From: Sphingomonadaceae bacterium | Lineage (GTDB): Bacteria > Pseudomonadota > Alphaproteobacteria > Sphingomonadales > Sphingomonadaceae | Direction of reading: 5' to 3' | DNA length: 64,000 nt | Assembly: GCA_024236195.1 (NCBI GenBank) | Contig: JACKKZ010000002.1 | Span: forward strand, 1 to 64,000 | Part shown: in pieces, positions 52,238-60,298 of the stretch | How the letters are laid out: the number at the start of each line of letters is the position of its first letter | Numbering within the stretch: position 1 is the stretch's first letter | Translations under genes and position numbers: made by a program | Notes under the pieces: model-generated | The model's database searches: none | The model's input: the letters and a program-made list of their open reading frames with translations, nothing else | Told to the model about the DNA's origin: nothing

Positions 52238-52796
52238 GCCCCGTGTCAAGCACGGGGCGACGGGGAGGGGTTAGGGGTGGCCATGCGATTGGCCTGTTTG
52301 CGCGCAATGTTGCGATGCGGCCCTCCCCAGTCGTTCAGCCCGCAAATCCCTCAATAAAAACCAAATCGTCGCCCCGTGCTTGACACGGGGCTTGGCTAAT
52401 CTTGATCCGGGTGCAAGGCCTGCTCGGATGGATACCATTGGTCCCACAGATCGAGCCAGTCCGGGTTGTCTGCCTCGACAAGCGCGAACTTCCATTCCCT
52501 GCGCCATTTCTTGACGAGTTTTTCGCGGGCGATGGCCTGCTCAATCTCCTCGTGCCGCTCGGCATAGACCAGCAGCTTCTTGTTGAAGTCTGCGACGTGG
52601 ATTGAGCCCTTGCCTTCGCGGTGCTGCCAGACGCGCCGGATCAGATCGGAGGTGACGCCAACATACATCCCGCCGCGATAGCGGTTTGCCATGATATAGA
52701 CCCAGCCGCCCCTTTCCATGCGCACCTCATGGCGGATCGTGGGTCGCAGGGGAAGCCTAGCCCCGTGTCATCCTGAGCCTGTCGAAGGGACGGGGC
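52238..52796. repeat. Three CCCCGTG palindromes around the GIY-YIG cassette
   Basis: GCCCCGTG pairs with CACGGGGC at 52238-52258 and again, in inverted orientation, at 52371-52391 directly after the GIY-YIG stop. A third pair, GCCCCGT (52760-52766) and ACGGGGC (52790-52796), lies before the gene start with an insert containing ATCCTGAGCCTGTCGAAGG, a motif common in proteobacterial intergenic DNA. The palindromes bracket the intact gene and the remnant. Confidence 0.8.
52396..52725 (-). CDS. GIY-YIG domain protein (YhbQ-like), second copy
   Basis: 109 residues from the GTG at 52725 (or the ATG two codons later). GGWVYIMANRYRGGMYVGVT is the GIY-YIG pair, here VYI and YVG. The Arg helix LIRRVWQHREGKGSIHV and the Glu helix EQAIAREKLVKKWRREWK follow. 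The typical small COG2827 length applies. It is bracketed by GC-rich palindromes and lies beside a truncated relative. Together with 1650-1988 it forms a family of two plus one relic in this window. The biochemical role is unknown. Confidence 0.85.
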   Translation of the reverse strand: MRMERGGWVYIMANRYRGGMYVGVTSDLIRRVWQHREGKGSIHVADFNKKLLVYAERHEEIEQAIAREKLVKKWRREWKFALVEADNPDWLDLWDQWYPSEQALHPDQD

Positions 52797-52932
52797 GACG
52801 AGAGGTTTTTGGTCGAGCCTTCCCCCTGTCCTACAGCCCCCCATCTGTGCTCTACCCTGCGCGATGGAATGTGCGCTTTTCTCTCCTCTCCACTATGCCG
52901 AGGTCAGCCACCAAGGGGTGTTTTCTCCCTAT

Positions 52933-53024
52933 AGGGTGTCACCCTGTCCGTCACCTCGCAAGGTATTGGAAAAGCTGGATTTCGACACTGGTTTATGGGT
53001 TACACATTGTCACATGTGTAACCC
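52933..53024. promoter_or_regulatory. Two perfect palindromes in a gene-free stretch before dcd
   Basis: AGGGTGTCACCCT at 52933-52945 is a perfect odd-length palindrome. GGGTTACACAT (52997-53007) and ATGTGTAACCC (53014-53024) form a perfect 11-bp inverted repeat with a six-base centre. Both share a GGGTnnCAC core. The 639-bp region 52726-53364 otherwise holds only repeats; the open frame through it has no coding character. Confidence 0.55.
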
Positions 53025-53047
53025 TGTTGGTGCGATCCGGGAGGTCG

Positions 53048-53277
53048 AAAACCCTCATCCAGGCTACGCTAGCTCCATACGGAGCAAGCTGCGCCATCCT
53101 TCTCCCACCGGGAGAAGAAGTTGGACGCGCCTTGCTCACCCAGGTCCTCCTCATTTTGCGTCAGCCAAATGGGGAGGGGGACCGCGAGGCCGCAGGCCTC
53201 GGGGTGGAGGGGTATGGGGCGCTGCCACCCCTCCGTCACAGCGCCTTACGGCGCTGCGCCACCTCCCCAAATGGCTG
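53048..53277. repeat. Half element plus palindromic element upstream of dcd
   Basis: From 53048, AAAACCCTCATCCA and the hairpin TTCTCCCACCGGGAGAA (53100-53116) match the left part of the elements at 8058 and 59505, without the right arm. The block 53162-53277 is a separate palindrome with ends CAGCCAAATGGGGAGG and CCTCCCCAAATGGCTG. It is related in its GGGGAGGGGGACC core to 4061-4193. Confidence 0.7.
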
Positions 53278-53364
53278 TCGCAATTTAGGGAGGATCGGCA
53301 TGACAAGGGGGATAATCCACGCCCTCCCCTTGCCCCGGCCCGCCCCTTGCGGAATCACTCCGGC

Positions 53365-53919
53365 ATGGCGATTCTTTCAGACAAGTGGATCCGCGCGCAG
53401 GCGCAAGAGCATGGCATGATCGAGCCTTTCGTGGAGGCGCAGCGGCGTGAGGGGTGCATTTCCTATGGCCTCTCTTCCTATGGCTATGACGCGCGCGTGG
53501 CGGATGAGTTCAAGATCTTCACCAATGTCGATAGCGCGGTGGTCGATCCGAAGGATTTCGCCTCCAACAGCTTTGTTGATCGCAAGACTGATGTCTGCGT
53601 GATCCCGCCCAACAGCTTTGCGCTGGCCCGGACGGTGGAATATTTTCGCGTGCCGGAAGATGTGCTGGTGATCTGCCTCGGCAAGAGCACCTATGCGCGC
53701 TGCGGGATCATCGTGAATGTCACGCCGCTGGAGCCGGGCTGGGAAGGCCATGTGACGCTGGAGTTTTCCAACACCACGCCGCTGCCGGCGAAGATCTATG
53801 CCAACGAAGGAGCGTGCCAGTTCCTGTTCCTGCAAGGCAATGAACGCTGCGAGACGAGTTACAAGGACCGCGCGGGCAAATATATGGGCCAGCGCGGGGT
53901 AACTTTGCCGCGGCTCTGA
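53365..53919 (+). CDS. dcd: dCTP deaminase
   Basis: A 184-residue trimeric enzyme converting dCTP to dUTP for thymidylate synthesis. The start MAILSDKWIR is universal for the family. Active-site segments are GKSTYARCGIIVNVTPLEPGWEGH, seen as KSTYARCGI and EPGWEGHVTLEFSN with the catalytic Glu. The ending YKDRAGKYMGQRGVTLPRL is typical. The frame is open far upstream through repeats, but the family start fixes the ATG at 53365. Confidence 0.96.
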   Translation: MAILSDKWIRAQAQEHGMIEPFVEAQRREGCISYGLSSYGYDARVADEFKIFTNVDSAVVDPKDFASNSFVDRKTDVCVIPPNSFALARTVEYFRVPEDVLVICLGKSTYARCGIIVNVTPLEPGWEGHVTLEFSNTTPLPAKIYANEGACQFLFLQGNERCETSYKDRAGKYMGQRGVTLPRL

Positions 53920-54010
53920 GCCGGGAACCGTTGCTGCCGTAACGGCTTTGACTCAGGTGACTGGCAGGCGCATCCCTTGCGCAAGATAAAGACCCTGGGG
54001 AGATGGCCCG

Positions 54011-55180
54011 ATGACGACCCGCGAATTCGATATTGTGATCTATGGCGCGACCGGTTTCACCGGGCGGCTCGTGGCGGAATATCTCGCCACGCATTATGCC
54101 GGGCGGGCAGATGCGCCGAACTGGGCAATGGCCGGGCGCAGCGCCGCGAAGCTGGCGGAGGTGCGCGACGAAATCGGCGCGCCGGACACCACGCCGCTGG
54201 TGGTCGCCAATGCCGATGATCCGGCGAGCCTGGCGGAGCTGGCCGGGCGGACGAAGGTGGTGTTGACCACGGTCGGGCCTTACCAGCTCTATGGCAGCGA
54301 TCTCGTCGCCGCCTGTGTCGCTGCCGGGACCGCCTATGCCGACCTCAGCGGCGAGCCACTGTGGATGCGGGAAATGATCGACCAGCATGGCGAGGCCGCC
54401 AGGGCGAGCGGGGCGCGGATCTGCTTTTCCTGCGGGTTTGATTCCATCCCCTTCGACCTTGGCGTGGCGTTCCTCCAGCGCGAGGCGATCGCGCGCCATG
54501 GCAAGCCCGCTCCGCGCGTCAAAGGCCGGGTCCGCAAGATGCAGGGCGGTGCCTCGGGCGGGACGATGGCAAGCATGACGGAGACCTTCAAGGCGATTGC
54601 CAAGAAACCCTCGCTCGCGCTGTTGCTGAAATCGAGCTTTGCGCTGACGCCGGGTTTCGAAGGGCCGTCGCAGCCCTCCGGCATGATCCCGGAATATGAC
54701 AAGGCGACCGGGACATGGACCGCGCCCTTCGTGATGGCGCCGATCAACACCAAGAATGTCCACCGCACCAATTTCCTGCTCGGCCACCCGTGGGGCGAGG
54801 ATTTCACCTATGACGAGATGGTGATGACCACCCCCGGCGAAGCAGGCAAGGCGATGGCGGAGATGATGGCCAAGGCGAACCCGCTTGGCGACAAGAAGCT
54901 GAAACCCGGTGACGGGCCGAGCAAGGAAGAGCGCGAAAACGGCTTCTACGACATCCTCTATATCGGCGAATATCCCGATGGCACCACGATCCGCGCCAGT
55001 GTGAAGGGGGATCGCGATCCCGGCTATGGCTCGACCTGCAAGATGCTGAGCGAGACGGGCATGGCGCTGCTCCACAGCACCGGAGAAGGCGGCATCTGGA
55101 CGCCGGGCGCGCTGCTGGGCGAGGCGCTGCAAGCCCGGCTGGAGGACCATGCCGGGCTTACATTTGCGGTGGAGGAATAA
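54011..55180 (+). CDS. Saccharopine dehydrogenase-like / trans-acting enoyl reductase family protein
   Basis: 389 residues. The Rossmann start IVIYGATGFTGRLVAEYLA binds NAD(P). The follow-up LTTVGPYQLYGSDLVAACVAAGTAYADLSGE (seen as TTVGPYQLYG and YADLSGE) is the hallmark of the YNL320-like oxidoreductases. These are annotated saccharopine dehydrogenase but are related to eukaryotic SCCPDH and mycobacterial enoyl reductases. A role in lipid modification is more likely than lysine metabolism. GGGGAGA precedes the ATG. It converges on the ZnuD-like gene, with 3 nt between stops. Confidence 0.85.
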   Translation: MTTREFDIVIYGATGFTGRLVAEYLATHYAGRADAPNWAMAGRSAAKLAEVRDEIGAPDTTPLVVANADDPASLAELAGRTKVVLTTVGPYQLYGSDLVAACVAAGTAYADLSGEPLWMREMIDQHGEAARASGARICFSCGFDSIPFDLGVAFLQREAIARHGKPAPRVKGRVRKMQGGASGGTMASMTETFKAIAKKPSLALLLKSSFALTPGFEGPSQPSGMIPEYDKATGTWTAPFVMAPINTKNVHRTNFLLGHPWGEDFTYDEMVMTTPGEAGKAMAEMMAKANPLGDKKLKPGDGPSKEERENGFYDILYIGEYPDGTTIRASVKGDRDPGYGSTCKMLSETGMALLHSTGEGGIWTPGALLGEALQARLEDHAGLTFAVEE

Positions 55181-55183
55181 GGC

Positions 55184-57370
55184 CTAGAGGCTTACCCGCG
55201 CGCTGAGTTTGAAATTGCGGCCCGCCAGCGGGACAAAGTCCTTGGTAAAGCTGGCATGGCGGCGCCCTTCGGCGTTGAAGATATTGTCGACCTGGAACAG
55301 GATGGTCAGATTATTACCGCCCCGCAGTGGTTTCCACGCCAGCGAGGCATTGACGAAGGCGAAGCTGTCCGTCGCGGTTTCAAACGGGGCGGTGCTGGTC
55401 TGGCTGTCAAACCATTGCACTTCCACGCGGCCATCGAAATGCTCGGTCTTGCCTTCCAGCGCGCCAAGCAGGCTGAGCGGCGGGATGCGCGGCAGCGGGG
55501 TGCCATCGGATAGCCGCGCGCGGACATAGTCGCCGCGCAGGTCAGCCACGAGCCGGAACGGGCCACTGTCGATAATCGGGAGAGTGACTTCGCCCTCCAC
55601 CCCGAAATAGCTGGCATCGCCCTGGAGGTAGGCAAACACCGGCAGCGCATCTTCTTCCAGTCCGGTTTCGGACAGGTAGATGTAATCGCTGAACCAGTTC
55701 TTGAACACAGCGAAACTGATATCGGCGAGGCCCAGCCGCCCGCGGACATAGCCCTCCAGCCCCCAAGCGCTTTCCTTCGAGAGGCCGGGGTCACCAACTT
55801 CATAGGCTTGCGTGGCGATATGCGGACCGTCGGAAAACAGCTCTTCCCCGCTCGGTGCGCGCTGGGCGCGGGAGCCGGTCACGCCGAAGCGCAGCCCACC
55901 CTCTGTTTCATGGGCGATGCCGATAGCACCGGACAGAGTCGAGAAATCCCGCTCCACACCCAGCGGGTTGGAATTGACGGCAGTCGATTCATAGCGTCCG
56001 GCGAATTCCAGCTGCACCGGCCCCACGCCCACTTCCTGCAAGGCAAAGACAGCGAACTGGTCGGTCCGGTTGGGTGCGACAAAGGCCTCGGCCCCGATCG
56101 CTTCGAAATCGCGGAAGTAATATTGCGTGCCAATGGACCCGCGCCAGCTGCCCTGCTGCTTCTGGATCAGCTCCGCCCGCGCCTCAATGCCTGCCACCTT
56201 GAATACGGTGCCCACTTCGTCGCCTTCAAACTCGGTGTGGGTATAGTCGCTATAGCCAACACGCGTACGTAACTGGGAGAAGAAGCCGCCGCCGAGCGCC
56301 AGCTCGCCGCGCATGTCGGCGCGATATTGGCGCATGCCAATGGTCACATCGCCTTCGCCATGGCCATCCTCACCCTCGGCGGCGACAAGGCCCTTAAGCG
56401 AGGCTGCACCTTCTTCGTGAAGATGGCCCATGCCGGGGCGGCCGGGCACCCCATAGCTGGTGTCGTAAATGCCGAAGGAGAAACCAAGATTGCTCTCCCC
56501 CGCGAACAAGGCAAGCCCGGCATTGGCGGACCATGTTTCCGTCGCACTGTTCGGGAGCTTGCCGCGCTGCAATGCCGCCTCGCGCAGCTCTTCGGCTTCG
56601 TCCGGCTCGCCATCCAGCTCGTGTTCTGCCGCATCGGCGAGCAAATCGGTACGCAGGCCTGGTGCGATCACGTAGCCCGGTACCGACAGATCATCGGTCT
56701 TGCGATAGGCACCATCGGCATGGAAGACGAACATCTGGCCCAGCGGCAGGTCAAGCGAAGCGCCTCCCTCGCGCAAGTCAGCGGCCGTGTTGAAACCCGC
56801 CAGCGCGTCGATGTGGAACGGTTCTTTCATCCGCCGCAGCGGAATGCGCTTGTCGATCACGTTGACCGCCCCGCCAATCGCTTGGCTGCCGAACAGCAAC
56901 ACCGCGGGGCCGCGAAGGACTTCGATCCGCTCTGCTGTAAGCGGGTCAATCGACACGGCATGATCGGCAGAAGTGTTGGACGCATCCAGCGCGCCCAGTC
57001 CATCCACCAACACCTTCACCCGCTCCCCGGAAAAGCCGCGCAAAACCGGGCGGGACGCACCGGGAGAGAAACCGGTCGCCGAAACACCGGGCAGCTTGGC
57101 AAGAACTTCGCCCACCTGCCCGTCGAGGTTGCTCTGCAGCTCCGTCCCCTCCATCACGGATGTGCCAGCCAGCACGTCCAGCTGGGTCACACCCACAGCG
57201 CTGACCACGATCTCGCCAAAATCATCAACCCGGCGATCATGAAAATCGTCCGACGGGGCATCCTGGGCAGCAGTGTTGCTCTCGCGCTGCTCTTCCGCAT
57301 GCGCAGGCACAGCGAGGCCAAGAGTGAGGACGAGAAGGGAAGTACAGGCAAGCGAAGGTGGGAAGCGCAT
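55184..57370 (-). CDS. ZnuD-like TonB-dependent receptor
   Basis: 728 residues. Signal peptide MRFPPSLACTSLLVLTLGLA with VPAHA cleavage. The plug contains VLRGFSGERVKVLVDGLGA and RIEVLRGPAVLLFGSQAIGGAVNV, seen as EVLRGPAVLLFGSQAIGG. Barrel signature GEELFSDGPHIATQAYEVGD is typical of zinc receptors of the ZnuD type. Asp/Glu/His-rich loops (GMGHLHEEGA, GEDGHGEGD) could bind metal. It ends in a phenylalanine-poor SARVSL strand. A candidate Zur site lies about 45 bp upstream. Zinc is the best guess for the substrate. Confidence 0.82.
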   Translation of the reverse strand: MRFPPSLACTSLLVLTLGLAVPAHAEEQRESNTAAQDAPSDDFHDRRVDDFGEIVVSAVGVTQLDVLAGTSVMEGTELQSNLDGQVGEVLAKLPGVSATGFSPGASRPVLRGFSGERVKVLVDGLGALDASNTSADHAVSIDPLTAERIEVLRGPAVLLFGSQAIGGAVNVIDKRIPLRRMKEPFHIDALAGFNTAADLREGGASLDLPLGQMFVFHADGAYRKTDDLSVPGYVIAPGLRTDLLADAAEHELDGEPDEAEELREAALQRGKLPNSATETWSANAGLALFAGESNLGFSFGIYDTSYGVPGRPGMGHLHEEGAASLKGLVAAEGEDGHGEGDVTIGMRQYRADMRGELALGGGFFSQLRTRVGYSDYTHTEFEGDEVGTVFKVAGIEARAELIQKQQGSWRGSIGTQYYFRDFEAIGAEAFVAPNRTDQFAVFALQEVGVGPVQLEFAGRYESTAVNSNPLGVERDFSTLSGAIGIAHETEGGLRFGVTGSRAQRAPSGEELFSDGPHIATQAYEVGDPGLSKESAWGLEGYVRGRLGLADISFAVFKNWFSDYIYLSETGLEEDALPVFAYLQGDASYFGVEGEVTLPIIDSGPFRLVADLRGDYVRARLSDGTPLPRIPPLSLLGALEGKTEHFDGRVEVQWFDSQTSTAPFETATDSFAFVNASLAWKPLRGGNNLTILFQVDNIFNAEGRRHASFTKDFVPLAGRNFKLSARVSL

Positions 57371-57412
57371 GGAAAATCCTGTCAGCAGGCCGGGAAATCA
57401 AAATTATATGAT

Positions 57413-57424
57413 ATGTAATTACAT
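57413..57424. promoter_or_regulatory. Candidate Zur box upstream of the ZnuD-like gene
   Basis: ATGTAATTACAT is a perfect 12-bp AT-rich palindrome, embedded in a longer AT tract (57398-57427) unlike its GC-rich surroundings. It lies about 43 bp before the receptor ATG on the minus strand, as expected for a Fur/Zur-type operator. The assignment rests on position and shape only. Confidence 0.45.
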
Positions 57425-57556
57425 TACGGCAGCTAGGTGTGCGAGCAGCCCGGCGCAAGGGGCATTGCCCCCCCAGACGAAGAAATGTGCAATAGCTGCG
57501 ATGAACGCAGCATTTCCCCGCATGCAGGCGACGGACGACCACGGAGGGAGAGAAAA

Positions 57557-57631
57557 TGGAGCGGGCGAAGAGATTCGAACTCTCGACCCCAACCTTGGCA
57601 AGGTTGTGCTCTACCCCTGAGCTACGCCCGC
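57557..57631 (-). tRNA. tRNA-Gly (anticodon GCC)
   Basis: The 75-nt cloverleaf with encoded CCA has acceptor stem GCGGGCG/CGCCCGC and D-loop GCTCAGGGGTAGAGC. The anticodon stem is CAACC/GGTTG with loop TTGCCAA (anticodon GCC), and the T-arm is GAGAGTTCGAATCTC. It lies alone between the ZnuD-like receptor and cnoX. Confidence 0.97.
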
Positions 57632-57840
57632 TCACTGGCGCTACCGGAAGCAGTTGTTCCGGTGGGGAGGCGCGCGGTTAGCACCGGGTTTTGTGACTCG
57701 CAAGAGGGAAATCGCACTCTCGGCTAACTCTTTTGCTCAAAGGGGACAAACCCGGCCAAATAGCCGCTTTGCCCTTCACAAATCCGCGCAAAGCCCCATG
57801 TTGCAGCTTCGGAATTTTTCGCGTTCAGGGGAATAGTGCC

Positions 57841-58752
57841 ATGGCCAGCATGGGTCTCAACATCGACGAGCAGAAGGCAGTCGACCGTTTCAAGCAGAAT
57901 ATCGTCGAGCCTTCGATGACCAATCTCGTCATCCTCGACTTCTGGGCGGAATGGTGCGGCCCGTGCAAGGCGCTGACCCCGGTGCTGGAAAAGGTCGCAG
58001 CGGATTATGCGGACAAGGGTGTTGTTCTGGCCAAGGTCAATGTGGACGAAGAACAATTCATCGCGGCGCAATTCCAGGTGCGGTCCATCCCGACCGTCTA
58101 TGCCATGTTCCAGGGCCAGCCAGTGGCAGACCTGACCAATGCGCGCAGCGAATCCCAACTAAAGCAGATGCTCGACCAGCTGCTGGAAAAGCTGCCAATC
58201 CAGCCTGGCGGCGGCCAGCCGCAGCAGGATGTGTCGCAATTCCTCGTCATGGGTGAGCAGGCATTGGAAGAAGGCGATGGCGAACGGGCGGCGGGGATCT
58301 TTTCCCAGATCGTGGAAATCGCGCCGGATAGTGCGCCCGCCCATGCCGGATTGATTCGTGCACTGGTCGCTGCGGGCCATGCCGAACAGGCACAGGCTGT
58401 ATATGACGCACTCCCTGAGGGAATGGCAGGCGATGCCGCGATCCAGCAAGCCAAGAGCGCGCTCGACCTTGCCGGGACACAAGTAGACGAAGGCGAGCTG
58501 GCCACGCTGAAAACCAAGGCTGAGGCCGACCCCACCGACATGGGTGCCCAGCTTGCCTATGCCGAGGCCGCCTATGCGGCTGGTCAGCGCGATGCAGCGG
58601 CAGATGTGCTGCTCGCCATGGTGCAGGCGGATCGAGAATGGAATGACGGCGCCGCGCGGACCAAGCTGTTGCAGATCTTCGAGGCGGTAGGGCTGGAAGA
58701 CGATTGGGTCGTCACCACCCGCCGCCGCCTGTCCAAGATTCTGTTCGGATAA
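57841..58752 (+). CDS. cnoX: Thioredoxin-TPR co-chaperone CnoX/YbbN
   Basis: 303 residues from the ATG at 57841. The N-terminal thioredoxin domain has FWAEWCGPCKAL with Cys39 and Cys42. E. coli CnoX has lost this redox pair, so this one may also reduce disulfides. From about 125 onward there are TPR-like helices (GEQALEEGDGERAAGIF, YAEAAYAAGQRDAAADVLL). In E. coli the protein hands unfolded clients to GroEL. A Lon-N domain gene starts 7 nt downstream, suggesting a protein-quality operon. Confidence 0.92.
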   Translation: MASMGLNIDEQKAVDRFKQNIVEPSMTNLVILDFWAEWCGPCKALTPVLEKVAADYADKGVVLAKVNVDEEQFIAAQFQVRSIPTVYAMFQGQPVADLTNARSESQLKQMLDQLLEKLPIQPGGGQPQQDVSQFLVMGEQALEEGDGERAAGIFSQIVEIAPDSAPAHAGLIRALVAAGHAEQAQAVYDALPEGMAGDAAIQQAKSALDLAGTQVDEGELATLKTKAEADPTDMGAQLAYAEAAYAAGQRDAAADVLLAMVQADREWNDGAARTKLLQIFEAVGLEDDWVVTTRRRLSKILFG

Positions 58753-58759
58753 GGCATCT

Positions 58760-59365
58760 ATGCGGCTCACCATCTTCCCCCTGAGCGGCGCAGTGCTGTT
58801 TCCGGGCCTGCAATTGCCGCTGCATATCTTTGAGCCGCGCTATCGCGCGATGGTCAGCGACGCGCTGGTGAAAGACCGGTTGATTGGCATGATCCAGCCA
58901 CAGCGGGCAGAAGAAGGCGCGCCGCTGTTCACCATAGGCTGCATCGGGCGCATCGGTGATGTCGAAGCGCTCGAAGATGGCCGCTATAACATCATCCTCG
59001 ATGGCGAGGCGCGCTTCCGGCTGGTGCAGGAGCTCGATGTTTCCACCCCCTATCGGCAGGTGGAGGCCGAGCAGATCACCGAAGCCGAAGACGCGGTGCT
59101 GGCCAGCATCGAACGCGCCAGCCTAGAGCGGGAAGCAAAACGCTTTGCCGACGCGCAGGGTTACAGCGTCGATTGGGATTCTGTTGCCCGGCTGGACGAT
59201 GAATCGCTGGTCAACGGGGTCAGCCAGATCGCGCCTTTCGATCCGGCGGCAAAGCAAGCCCTGCTCGAAGCCCATACTCTGGGCGAACGCTGCGAATTGC
59301 TGGTGCAGTTGATGCAGTTCTTCGGGCGGCGCGACGGGGATGACGACCGGGTGACGTTGCAGTAA
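58760..59365 (+). CDS. Lon N-terminal domain protein (LonN/PUA-like)
   Basis: 201 residues containing only the substrate-binding N-domain of Lon (IFPLSGAVLFPGLQLPLHIFEPRYRAM) and no ATPase or protease part. GCIGRIGDVEALEDGRYNIILDGEARFRL, seen as ALEDGRYNIILDGEARF, is the conserved second half. It lies 7 nt after cnoX. The role is unknown; an adaptor for damaged proteins is plausible from context. Confidence 0.9.
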   Translation: MRLTIFPLSGAVLFPGLQLPLHIFEPRYRAMVSDALVKDRLIGMIQPQRAEEGAPLFTIGCIGRIGDVEALEDGRYNIILDGEARFRLVQELDVSTPYRQVEAEQITEAEDAVLASIERASLEREAKRFADAQGYSVDWDSVARLDDESLVNGVSQIAPFDPAAKQALLEAHTLGERCELLVQLMQFFGRRDGDDDRVTLQ

Positions 59366-59504
59366 TCTTTCCGCAGGCCCACGCTCTCCGGCGTGCGAAA
59401 TCCTTGTGTATGGGGCCTTTCGCACCAATTGCAGAGTTTACACTGAGTGGTTGCTTTCCAGCCGTGCAGCGCTGCGCACTGGTTTGGTGCGACAAGCGAA
59501 GCCG

Positions 59505-59621
59505 AAACCCCTCATCCAACTGCGGCTAGCGAACAAGTTCGCAAGCCTTCATATCCTTCTCCCCTTGGGAGAAGGATGCTGGAGCTTGGCGCGCAGCGCC
59601 TAGCGAAAGCTGGATGAGGGG
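59505..59621. repeat. Dispersed palindromic element, copy B
   Basis: The outer arms are AAACCCCTCATCCA and TGGATGAGGGG. The inner GCGAACAAGTTCGC and TTCTCCCCTTGGGAGAA hairpins and the CTGGAGCTTGGCGCGCAGCG block are shared with 8058-8209. It occupies the 279-bp gap between the convergent LonN and MarC-like genes; nothing else is seen in that gap. Confidence 0.9.
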
Positions 59622-59644
59622 CTACGCGAGAGCATTCAAAGGCG

Positions 59645-60295
59645 CTACGCAGCCGCCTCGACCAACCCAAAACCCCCGCTGATCCCGTCAATCACATATT
59701 GGATCGCCAGCGCCGCCAGCAACACACCGAGCAAACGGGTAATCACCGCTTCCACCCGGTCACCCAGCAGGCGGATCAGCGGGGCGGCGGCGACAAGGGC
59801 AATAGCTGTCAGAAGCAACACGGCACCCAGCGCAGCGAGGACAACGAGGCTTTCCTCCGTCCCGTTTGCTTCGTTCTGCAACAGCATGACTGCCGCAATC
59901 GCGCCCGGCCCGGCAAGCATGGGCATCGCCATGGGGAATACTGACACATCCTCCACCTCTGGTGTCAGATCATTTTGCGCGTTAATCTTCTCGGCACGCT
60001 CTTCGCGCCGCTGGGTCCGTTTCTCGAACACCATTTCCAGCGCGATCAGGAACAGCATGATCCCGCCGGCAATGCGGAAGCTGTCCAGCTCGATATGCAG
60101 CGCATTCAGCAAGTCCTGCCCGAACAGCGCAAAGATCACGAGGATGACGGCGGCAATGATCGTCGCGCGAATTGCCATCACCCGGCTCTGTTGCGGGCTC
60201 GCCCCGTGGGTCAACCCCGCATAGATCGGGGCGCAACCGGGCGGGTCAATCACCACGAACAGCGTGACAAAGGCGGAGAGGAACAGTTCGACCAT
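59645..60295 (-). CDS. MarC-family integral membrane protein (UPF0056)
   Basis: 216 residues, six helices. MarC features are LFVVIDPPGCAPIYAGLT near the N-terminus, SFRIAGGIMLFLIALEMVF, and FPMAMPMLAGPGAIAAVML in the second half. A charged loop (RTQRREERAEKINAQND) lies between them. The function of the family is unresolved. The lipoprotein gene ends 3 nt upstream, so they share a transcript. Confidence 0.9.
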   Translation of the reverse strand: MVELFLSAFVTLFVVIDPPGCAPIYAGLTHGASPQQSRVMAIRATIIAAVILVIFALFGQDLLNALHIELDSFRIAGGIMLFLIALEMVFEKRTQRREERAEKINAQNDLTPEVEDVSVFPMAMPMLAGPGAIAAVMLLQNEANGTEESLVVLAALGAVLLLTAIALVAAAPLIRLLGDRVEAVITRLLGVLLAALAIQYVIDGISGGFGLVEAAA

Positions 60296-60298
60296 GGC

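Noticed and set aside
52864..53364. N-terminal extension of the dcd frame
   Set aside because: The extra 167 codons pass through palindromic repeats and the family starts at MAILSDKWIR.
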